From Stenotrophomonas tumulicola (lineage in GTDB: Bacteria > Pseudomonadota > Gammaproteobacteria > Xanthomonadales > Xanthomonadaceae), in NCBI RefSeq assembly GCF_014117215.1, contig NZ_JACGXS010000010.1, positions 1 to 64,000 of the forward strand: a stretch of 64,000 nt of DNA, read 5' to 3'. A program made the position numbers and the translations under genes. Below are positions 56,982-64,000 of the stretch, piece by piece. The notes below the pieces were generated by a model that worked only from the letters and a program-made list of their open reading frames with translations, was not told where the DNA came from and searched no databases. Position 1 is the first letter of the stretch. Each line of letters opens with the position of its first letter.

Positions 56982-58292
56982 TCAGGCGCCTGGCGACGGC
57001 TCGTCGAGGCGGCGCACGGTGCCGGTCAGCCACCACAGCGCCACCAGCGAAAGAGGGACCAGCGCGGCGACCAGGATGAACATCGGCGCATAGGATTGAC
57101 GGGTCAGCACCGGAACCAGCCAGGTAGTGATCAGCGTGCCGGCCACCGCGGCCAGCCCACCCAGCCCGGCCAGCGTGCCCACCGAGCGACCACCGAACAG
57201 GTCGCCCGGCAAGGTCTGGATGTTGCCGATGGCCACCTGGAAACCGAACAGCACCGCGGCGATGGTCAGTACCGCGAGCAGCGGATCGTTGGCCAGCACC
57301 GCACCCAGCAGCGCCGGTGCCATCACGATGCAACCCAACGTGATGGACCATTTGCGCGCGCGGTCCACGCTGTGGCCGGCACGGATCAGGCGTCCGGACA
57401 GCCAGCCACCTGCAAGGCTGCCGAGCATGGCGCCGACGAAGGGCACCCAGGCGAACAGGCCGATCTGCTTGATGTCGAAGCCGAAGGTTTCCGCCAGGTA
57501 GATCGGCAGCCAGGACACGAACAACCACCAGATGGGGTCGAGCAGGAAACGGCAGGCGAGCATGCCCCAGCTCTGCCGGTGGGAAAGCAGTTCGCGTACG
57601 CCGCGCGGCGCGGCGGTGGTCGCATCGGCACCTTGCTGGTCCTGCAGGATCAGGCGGCGCTCGGCATCGCTCACCCACGGATGCTTGTCCGGCCCGGCGC
57701 GGTATACGAACAGCCACGGCAGCAGCCACAGGAAGCCCAGCGCGCCCACCAGTACGAAGGTGCCGCGCCAGCCCAGCCACAGGTACAGCGCGGCGATCGC
57801 CGGTGCCGACACGATGGCGCCGATGGAGGCGCCGGCATTGAACACGCCCTGCGCCAATGCCCGTTCGCGCGCCGGGAACCATTCCGCGTTGGCCTTCACC
57901 GCGCCAGGCCAGGCACCGGCCTCGCTCAGCCCCAGCATCGCGCGCACCAGGCTGAAAGACAGGATGGAATGGGTAACGGCGTGCAGGGCGATGGAAATCG
58001 ACCACACGCTGATCGACAAGGCGAAGCCCATGCGCGTGCCGATCAGGTCGAACACGCGGCCGAACAGGAACTGCCCGGCGGCGTAGAACAGCATGAAGAC
58101 CGTCACCAGCAACGCATAATCATCCTTGGTCGCGCCGACTTCACGGGCGATTTCCGGCCACATCACCGCCAATGCGTTGCGGTCGATGTAGTTGATGACC
58201 GTGGCCACCGCGATCAGGCCGACGATCAGCCAGCGCACGGCTGAACGCACCGGGACCTTGCGCAGGCCCTGCAGCGGGGAGGTTGCGTTCAT
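56982..58292 (-). CDS. MFS transporter, hexuronate/alginate-product type
   Basis: A 436-residue inner-membrane carrier with about twelve helices, of the anion:cation symporter (ExuT-like) subfamily. The N-terminal helix is VNYIDRNALAVMWPEIAREV, a hallmark of this group. It probably imports unsaturated uronates produced by PL17. The start (MNATSPLQGLRK) overlaps the PL17 lyase stop by 4 bases; the SDR gene follows 48 bases downstream. Confidence 0.9.
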   Translation of the reverse strand: MNATSPLQGLRKVPVRSAVRWLIVGLIAVATVINYIDRNALAVMWPEIAREVGATKDDYALLVTVFMLFYAAGQFLFGRVFDLIGTRMGFALSISVWSISIALHAVTHSILSFSLVRAMLGLSEAGAWPGAVKANAEWFPARERALAQGVFNAGASIGAIVSAPAIAALYLWLGWRGTFVLVGALGFLWLLPWLFVYRAGPDKHPWVSDAERRLILQDQQGADATTAAPRGVRELLSHRQSWGMLACRFLLDPIWWLFVSWLPIYLAETFGFDIKQIGLFAWVPFVGAMLGSLAGGWLSGRLIRAGHSVDRARKWSITLGCIVMAPALLGAVLANDPLLAVLTIAAVLFGFQVAIGNIQTLPGDLFGGRSVGTLAGLGGLAAVAGTLITTWLVPVLTRQSYAPMFILVAALVPLSLVALWWLTGTVRRLDEPSPGA

Positions 58293-60529
58293 CGCGCCGC
58301 TTCCTTGCCGGCGGTCCGGTCCATGCGTGCGTGGCTGCCGTGCCAGCGGTAGGCATGGCCATCCACGGTGACCGTGTGCTCGCCCTCGCTCGTGCTGTCG
58401 TCGGCCACGCCCAATGCAATGCGGGCGCCGCTGGCCAGGCGCAGTTCCAGCAGTTCTGCGTCGGTGCCGCGCACCCGCACCAGGTCGCGGATCTGGCTGT
58501 CGGCGCCGTGCACGTATTCGGCGGTGCCGTTGTACTCGCCATGCGGCTCCAGCACGCTGAAGAAACTCACCGCGCGCTGGCCTTCCACGCGCTGCACCAG
58601 GGCCGGCTCGCGGCGCAGGTTGAACTCGGGGTCGTTGGCGCCGCTCTCCACCAGCAACGCCTGCGCAGGCGCGCTGCTGCCGAAACGGTAGCTGTAGAAG
58701 CGGCCATCGAGCAGCCAGGCCAACGTACGCGCCTCGCTGCTGGCAGGGCTGCGCGCATCCAGCCACAGGTGCTGGTAGCCGTTGTCCTTGCCCAGCACCG
58801 GGCGCTGGTCGACGAAACGTTCGGCCTGGAAGCCGGTGCTGACGATATGTCCATTGAAGTGCAGTGGCAGGTCATAGCGCGCCGGCTTCGCGCCCTGCAC
58901 CTGCAGCAGGTCCAGCACCACCGGCAGGCCCAGGTCGGGATGCCGCAGCAGCGCCTGGGTACGGGTGAACGTTACGCCGGGGTACGCATCGCGCATCGTC
59001 GCGGAGGCCACCTGGGTGTCCTCGTCAGCCTGGAAGAAACGTACCGTCGGTGCGTGTTCCTCGCCGCGTTTCCAATCACCGTTGAAGTGGCTGCGTTCGT
59101 CCACCACGAGGGTGTTGTGGGCAACGGTCTGCTTGGCCCAACTGCGGTTCTCGGCCAGGTAGATGCCACCGCGCTTGGCTTCCACGTTGAGGAAGCGCGC
59201 CGAACCGTAGTCGGTCACCACCGGCTGGCCGTTGTCGTAGAACAGCCAGTTGAGCTTGTCGAAGTGGCCGTGGCCCATGCCCTGCATGGTGTCCTTCTGC
59301 ACCAGCGCCTGGCCGCCTTCGCCGCCCATGCGCAGGATCGCCAGGCCACCACGATCGCCGTCGGGGCCATCGCGCAGCAGCATCGGTCGATAGTCGAACG
59401 GCTTCGCCTTGCCATCCGCCAGCGCCTGTGCAACCTGCAGTCCTTCCGGCGTCAGCAGCAGGCGGCCCTGTTGTTCGGCGACCGACAGCAGGTGGCCATC
59501 ACCGGTACGCGCGTAGGCGATGCCGATGCCGGCCACCAGTTCTTCAGTGTCCACGCCTTTGTCCAGGATGGCATCGTTGATCGGGAAGAACAGCCCGCCA
59601 TAGCTGCTCTGCACCAGCACGTCCACCGCCTTCAGCAGCACGCCGTCGCGGCGCTCGAAGATCTTCCGTCGTGGCTCGTTGCGCTCGATGGCGTTGGCGA
59701 ACAGCAGGAAGGGCGCCAGCGCATAACGCTGGTAGTAGGGACCTTCCTCGTAGTATCCGTCGGGTGAGAACAGCAGGTCGATCTGGCGCAGGAAGCCGAA
59801 CGTATCGTCCTTGCGGCTGCCACGCAGTGACTTCTCCACCAGTTCCTGGTCGCGCAGCACATAGCCGGTCATGCCGGTGGCCGCGACTGCCCAGGTCGAA
59901 TGGTTGTGGATCTGGTCGAAGTTCTTCGGCTCGCTGGCGAGGAATTCGGCCATCGGCCGGAACACGTTGTCATCGATGGTCTGCCGGTCCTTGGCCGGCA
60001 GTGCATCGCGGATGGCATCGTAGCCTTGCACCGCATTGACCAGCCACACCGAATCGTTGAGCACCTGCCAGAACACGCGCCCCGGGATCTGCCCACGGCC
60101 TTCCGGATGCGGCCCCAGCGTGGGGTACAGCCTGGCGTACTCCAGCAGCATCCGCCGCGCGTAGTCCACGTACTCAGTGTCGCCTGTCAGCCTGTACAGC
60201 GTACCGGCCGCCAGCAGTGCCTGGTAATTGCGCTTGTGCTGTTCGTGCGTGCGGCCGCCGCCCTTGTCCTTGGGGAATGGGACGTCGATGCCGGCGCGCA
60301 TCATCTTCCGCAGCTGTGCCTCGGTGCGTGCCTGTTCCTTGGCGAACCATGGATAGCGTTCGCCCTGGCTGGCCATCTGCTGCCATTGCGCCGGGGTCAC
60401 CAGCACCGGTGCGGCCGAACTTTCCGACGTTGCGGTTGTCGCTGCCTGGGCAGGCGGCGACGGCATCGTGGCCAGCACCCCCCCGGCGCAGGCAAGGACA
60501 AGGGCGAAGGACAGGCACGTCTGTTTCAT
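58289..60529 (-). CDS. Oligoalginate lyase, PL17 family
   Basis: A 746-residue exported lyase. A hydrophobic signal is at about 6-29; a short lipobox (VLAC, Cys14) or a cleavage after AQA are both possible. An alpha-toroid domain (about 50-380) is followed by a beta-sandwich heparinase-type domain. Expected PL17 catalytic residues are present: Asn209-His210 (HNHSTW), Tyr259/260 (SPDGYYEEGPYYQRYA) and His420/422 (GMGHGHFDKLNW). It cleaves oligoalginates exolytically to unsaturated monomers. Start and stop overlap its operon neighbours. Confidence 0.92.
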   Translation of the reverse strand: MKQTCLSFALVLACAGGVLATMPSPPAQAATTATSESSAAPVLVTPAQWQQMASQGERYPWFAKEQARTEAQLRKMMRAGIDVPFPKDKGGGRTHEQHKRNYQALLAAGTLYRLTGDTEYVDYARRMLLEYARLYPTLGPHPEGRGQIPGRVFWQVLNDSVWLVNAVQGYDAIRDALPAKDRQTIDDNVFRPMAEFLASEPKNFDQIHNHSTWAVAATGMTGYVLRDQELVEKSLRGSRKDDTFGFLRQIDLLFSPDGYYEEGPYYQRYALAPFLLFANAIERNEPRRKIFERRDGVLLKAVDVLVQSSYGGLFFPINDAILDKGVDTEELVAGIGIAYARTGDGHLLSVAEQQGRLLLTPEGLQVAQALADGKAKPFDYRPMLLRDGPDGDRGGLAILRMGGEGGQALVQKDTMQGMGHGHFDKLNWLFYDNGQPVVTDYGSARFLNVEAKRGGIYLAENRSWAKQTVAHNTLVVDERSHFNGDWKRGEEHAPTVRFFQADEDTQVASATMRDAYPGVTFTRTQALLRHPDLGLPVVLDLLQVQGAKPARYDLPLHFNGHIVSTGFQAERFVDQRPVLGKDNGYQHLWLDARSPASSEARTLAWLLDGRFYSYRFGSSAPAQALLVESGANDPEFNLRREPALVQRVEGQRAVSFFSVLEPHGEYNGTAEYVHGADSQIRDLVRVRGTDAELLELRLASGARIALGVADDSTSEGEHTVTVDGHAYRWHGSHARMDRTAGKEAAR

Positions 60530-61959
60530 CGATCAGCTCCGTTGGCGGGCAGACGGTGGCCGACAGTGGCCGCTTCCGTCCATTCCCCTTGTTTTGGATA
60601 CCAGGACACCCCGGTATCGTCGCGCGGTATCACGGCCAGGCTGGGGGCTGCGCCGATATCGCCAAGCGCGGGCGAGGGTATCCACAGCCCGGTGGGGGAT
60701 TGCGCCAGCGCTACCTGTGCACCGTCGACGCCACCGGGCAGCGCGGTGGAGGCCTGTGGCGATTGCAGGTTGCCGCTGAATGCCACGCCAGCCAGGTTGC
60801 CGTTGACCGTCACCGGGTCCTTGCCGTTGCGGTTGACCACGAGGTTGCCGCTGAAGCGGCTGCTGCTGGGCGGCACCACGACGCCGCTCTGCTCGTTGTA
60901 GCCGACCCCGAAACTCAACTTTGCGATATCGACGAACGTGTTGCGTTCCAGGTCCGCGTCCACCACCGGGGAGTAACCGGAAAGCGCGGCGTCGGCCTGC
61001 CCATGCATCACCGCCAGGGCGGCCCGGTTGCTGCTGCCGGCCAGTCCCTGGAAATAGTTGTTGCTCACCAGCTGCCGGGCGTTGATGACCCGCACCCCAC
61101 CGGTGCCTGCCTTGCCATCGCCGATGAACACGTTGTCGATCACCCGGTTGCCATTGCCGTGGCGCAGGGTCAGGGCGCCGGCCGAACGGTAGAACACGTT
61201 TCCACGATACGTATTGCCGCCGGATTTGTTGGAGACGATTTCGGTTTCGCCGTCGCAGCCCTCGAACCAGTTGAACTCGACGGTGCTGTTGGAGTCGCTC
61301 AGCGACGCATCGCTGGCGCCGACGCGCAGCGTTTCCCCGCCATTGACGCCCAGTTCCGGCCGCGGGCCGAACCAGTTGTGGTCGATGCGGTGCTGGTTGT
61401 CCAGGCCCTGCGTGGCGTCGCGCACCACCACCACGGTCGGGCCGGCGTTGGTCTTGCCGCGCAGCTGGCTGTGGTCGAGCCGGTTGAACGCGCCATACAG
61501 CATCACCCACTGGTCCTGGTCGCCGCTGTCCGGATTGCTGTAGTCGTCGATCACCAATCCGGTGACGCGGCTGTGCCGGGCGACCGCCTTGCTGGATTCG
61601 CGGAAGGCCACTACCGCATCGCCCGGCGTGAATCCTTCACGGAACACCAGATCGGCAACGTGCAGGTATTCGCCGGCCAGCCGCAGGTCGGACTGGCCGC
61701 TCAGGATCACCTGGCCCGGGGTCTGTGCGCGCAGGGTGACCGGGGCGGCAGCCGTGCCGTTAGCCTTGAACAGCAGGCGGACATCGGTCCAGGTGCCATT
61801 GGCCAGCACCACTTCGTCGCCGGGTTGCAGGGCGGCGGCAGCAATGGCGAACTCGCCTGCATCGTGGACCAGATGACTGGCCGCGTGGCAGCTGGCGGCC
61901 AGCGGCAATGTGGCTGCCAGGATCAGGCTTGCCGACAAGCGGCGTGATGGGAACTGCAT
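60526..61959 (-). CDS. Alginate lyase, PL6 family
   Basis: A 477-residue beta-helix lyase with a signal peptide ending near residue 26 (AASCHA, possibly a lipobox). The catalytic Lys245 (SNKSGG) and Arg266-His267 (LTLRHGNGN) are 21 residues apart, the same spacing as in characterised PL6 alginate lyases. NGGETLRVG precedes them. It depolymerises alginate before PL17. The ATG at 61959 has a GGAGG ribosome site; the frame extends to 61989. It is the first gene of the operon and is divergent from the receptor gene. Confidence 0.9.
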   Translation of the reverse strand: MQFPSRRLSASLILAATLPLAASCHAASHLVHDAGEFAIAAAALQPGDEVVLANGTWTDVRLLFKANGTAAAPVTLRAQTPGQVILSGQSDLRLAGEYLHVADLVFREGFTPGDAVVAFRESSKAVARHSRVTGLVIDDYSNPDSGDQDQWVMLYGAFNRLDHSQLRGKTNAGPTVVVVRDATQGLDNQHRIDHNWFGPRPELGVNGGETLRVGASDASLSDSNSTVEFNWFEGCDGETEIVSNKSGGNTYRGNVFYRSAGALTLRHGNGNRVIDNVFIGDGKAGTGGVRVINARQLVSNNYFQGLAGSSNRAALAVMHGQADAALSGYSPVVDADLERNTFVDIAKLSFGVGYNEQSGVVVPPSSSRFSGNLVVNRNGKDPVTVNGNLAGVAFSGNLQSPQASTALPGGVDGAQVALAQSPTGLWIPSPALGDIGAAPSLAVIPRDDTGVSWYPKQGEWTEAATVGHRLPANGADR

Positions 61960-61983
61960 GGTCTTCCCCTCCGATGCGGACGC

Positions 61984-62150
61984 GTCCAATGATGGACCGG
62001 GTCAAGTGTAAACCGATGTGCCAGTCCAGTTGATGGGTATTTGTAGGGCATGGGTGGCGCAAAGTCATGCTGCAGAAGCACATGATTTGCTTGCAAACTG
62101 GCCTAGATCAAAGGTAAGGCGAAATAATCAGTCCAATTGGTTGACATTTG
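61984..62150. promoter_or_regulatory. Divergent control region with repeated GTCCA motif
   Basis: The region between the PL6 lyase and the TonB-dependent receptor carries a perfect inverted repeat GTCCA (61984-61988) / TGGAC (61993-61997). It also holds two direct copies of CAGTCCARTTG (62022-62032 and 62129-62139), the second directly followed by GTTGACATTTGTATG. These are candidate sites for a transcription factor controlling both operons. No regulator gene lies inside the window. Confidence 0.5.
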
Positions 62151-62215
62151 TATGCCTGCGTGTCGAAGCTTTGCCCAGGCCCGTGATGCGGGTCATCCTT
62201 TGGGAGGAGGAAACC

Positions 62216-64000
62216 ATGCCGCGTATTGCCAGTGTCTTACCTGCAGCACCGATCCATCGAACCCCCTTGGCCATGGCGCTGTTGACCGCGCTCTGTGCGC
62301 TGGCTGGCCCCGCGCTGGCCCAGCAGGCCGAACCGGACCCTGCCACCACGCTCGACCAGGTGCAGGTCACCGGCATCCGCGAGTCGATGCAGAGTTCGAT
62401 CAACAAAAAGCGCGATGACACCGTCATTTCCGACGTGCTGTCGGCTGAGGATATCGGCGACCTGCCAGCCCCTTCGCTGGCCGACGCCATCGAAACGCTG
62501 ACCGGCGCCGCGTCGACGCGGGACAAGAGTGGCGCGTCGGAAATCTCGATCCGCGGCCTCGGTGCGTTCCTCAGCAGCACCAATTTCAATGGCCGTGAGA
62601 TCACCAACGGCAGCGGCGATCGCTCGGTGAACTTCAACATGTTCCCGGCCGAGCTGGTCAACACCGTGGCCATCTACAAGACCCAGCGTGCCGACATCAT
62701 CGAGGGTGGCGTGGCCGGTACGATCGGCCTGGAGACGGTCAAGCCGCTGGAGTATGGCAAGCGTGCGGCGCAGATCGACCTGCGTGGCAGCTGGGCCGAG
62801 TACGACAAGAAGTTCAGCGATGACGATGGCATCGGGTACCGCGGTACGGCCAGCTACATCGACCAGTTCGAGTTCAGCAATGGCGGCCAGCTCGGTATCT
62901 CGCTGGGCTTCCAGCGCCTGGATGGTTCAGATCCGGAAGAAAGCATCACCAGCGGGTCTACCTGGTATGCCTGCGATGGCACGGTGAACGTTGCCAACGC
63001 AAATTGTGCCGAGCCCGGTGCAGAAGCCATTGCCGCCGGTGCGCCGTATTACCTGGTGCCCAGCAGTCGCATCTATCGCCTGAAGCAGGAACGCAATGAC
63101 CGCCAGAGCGAGTTCGCTGCAGTGCAGTGGCGGCCGAACGACGTGGTCGAGGTGAATGTCGATTTCGAGCATACCGACCGCAACTGGAACGAGAACCGTA
63201 GCGACCTGAGCCTGTCCAACGCGCGCCGTGGCATCACTGACCGCGTCGTGGATGAAAATGGCATCGTCCGCCAGCTTTCCGGCAGCACCTCCATCGATTC
63301 CACGTCCAACCGATACTGGCGCAACGAGGAATACACCGGAGGCGGCCTGAACCTGATCGTGCGCCCGAGCCCGGCGTGGGAGCTATCCACCGACCTGTCG
63401 TACTCGCATACCCGGCGCGTGGACAACGAACGCATGACCCGCCTGCGTGCCAACCAGCGCGATACGGCCGACGCGGTGGTGCCGGGCATCAGCAGCGGCA
63501 CCACCGGCTATGTCGATTACGACTGGGCGTGGGACGGTGAGGTGCCCAGCGTGGCGCTGGACCCTGCATTCGACGTCAACAACTGGGATGCCTATACCGG
63601 TGCCGCACGGGTGAGCTCCAGCGCCACCGAGAACGACCATGAGATCCGCGCCGGTCGTTTCGATGCCAGCTTCCTGCCGGAAAGCGGATTCTTCACCCGC
63701 ATCAAGGGGGGATTGCGTGCCAGCCAGGCCGACTACCGCCTGCGCGACAATACCCTGGTCACTGATTACGACCAGCGCGTGGCAGGGGACAAGGCCAGCA
63801 TCATCGCGGCCAACCAGGCGTGCCGGTCGCCGTTCCCTCAGAAGGACTTCATGGATGCCACCAGTGGCAACACGATTTCCGAATGGGCGTACTTCGACCC
63901 GACGTGCCTGTACCAGTCCTTCCGCGGCACCTCCGATAGCGGCCTGGATCCGGATTTCCAGGATCCCAACAACGTGGACATCACCGAGAAGACCCGCGCG
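62216..64000 (+). CDS. TonB-dependent receptor for alginate oligosaccharides (partial)
   Basis: 595 codons are open to the window edge with no stop, so the 3' end is missing. A GGGAGGAGG ribosome site precedes the ATG. Signal peptide about 1-37 (MALLTALCALAGPALAQQ), a TonB-box region (TTLDQVQVTGIRESMQ), then the plug domain (SGASEISIRGLGAF, IYKTQRADIIEGGVAGTIGL) and the first beta-barrel strands. It has the features of the Xanthomonas/Caulobacter carbohydrate-receptor group. The divergent alginate operon suggests alginate oligomers as substrate. Confidence 0.9.
   Translation, partial: MPRIASVLPAAPIHRTPLAMALLTALCALAGPALAQQAEPDPATTLDQVQVTGIRESMQSSINKKRDDTVISDVLSAEDIGDLPAPSLADAIETLTGAASTRDKSGASEISIRGLGAFLSSTNFNGREITNGSGDRSVNFNMFPAELVNTVAIYKTQRADIIEGGVAGTIGLETVKPLEYGKRAAQIDLRGSWAEYDKKFSDDDGIGYRGTASYIDQFEFSNGGQLGISLGFQRLDGSDPEESITSGSTWYACDGTVNVANANCAEPGAEAIAAGAPYYLVPSSRIYRLKQERNDRQSEFAAVQWRPNDVVEVNVDFEHTDRNWNENRSDLSLSNARRGITDRVVDENGIVRQLSGSTSIDSTSNRYWRNEEYTGGGLNLIVRPSPAWELSTDLSYSHTRRVDNERMTRLRANQRDTADAVVPGISSGTTGYVDYDWAWDGEVPSVALDPAFDVNNWDAYTGAARVSSSATENDHEIRAGRFDASFLPESGFFTRIKGGLRASQADYRLRDNTLVTDYDQRVAGDKASIIAANQACRSPFPQKDFMDATSGNTISEWAYFDPTCLYQSFRGTSDSGLDPDFQDPNNVDITEKTRA

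Overview
The window is a stretch of high-GC chromosome from a gammaproteobacterium of the family Xanthomonadaceae, most likely the Stenotrophomonas maltophilia group. The basis is the gene order ruvB-ybgC-tolQRAB-pal-cpoB, a copLAB copper locus, a pilGHIJ-chpA twitching cluster, an alginate PL6/PL17 locus, and at least ten copies of a short palindrome beginning GTAG (the SMAG/REP family described in S. maltophilia). There are no rRNA genes, CRISPR arrays, intact insertion sequences or prophage genes; this is mostly core chromosome with a few accessory islands.

Layout. 0.4-7.0 kb: ruvB, then the Tol-Pal envelope operon. 7.1-8.8 kb: queE and queC (7-deazaguanine pathway) and a tRNA-Lys gene with a clear promoter and terminator. 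8.87-10 kb: an unexplained, strongly self-complementary intergenic element followed by two overlapping genes of unknown function. 10-12.7 kb: a Tat-exported dienelactone hydrolase, an orphan receiver protein, a CPBP protease and a zinc-ribbon protein. 12.8-16 kb: copL-copA-copB. 16-26 kb: recQ, dps, hrpA and a small family of secreted trypsin-like proteases (two intact, one decayed). 26-38 kb: relA, a membrane repeat protein, a two-domain glycosyltransferase, PBP1b with an adjacent TPR lipoprotein, a YoaA/DinG-type helicase and tsaB. 38-51.4 kb: a TonB-like protein, gshB and the Pil-Chp chemosensory cluster. 51.4-54.9 kb: rsmE, nudE, cysQ, mazG and a YnfA-type membrane protein. 55-64 kb: an alginate-utilisation operon on the minus strand with a divergent TonB-dependent receptor that runs off the window end.

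How the genes work together. TolQRA-TolB-Pal-CpoB link envelope constriction to cell-wall synthesis, and PBP1b with its neighbouring lipoprotein fits the same theme. The Pil-Chp cluster should control type IV pili, but it has no pilK-type methyltransferase and its CheB-like protein has lost the catalytic triad, so it probably does not use methylation-based adaptation. In the alginate locus the TonB-dependent receptor would import oligosaccharides, PL6 and PL17 lyases would depolymerise them to unsaturated monomer, an MFS carrier would take the product across the inner membrane and an SDR would reduce it. A secreted SGNH esterase at the operon end may remove O-acetyl groups.

The best candidates for something undescribed are the structured element at 8874-9057 with its downstream gene pair, the methylation-less Chp system, and the esterase-containing alginate operon.
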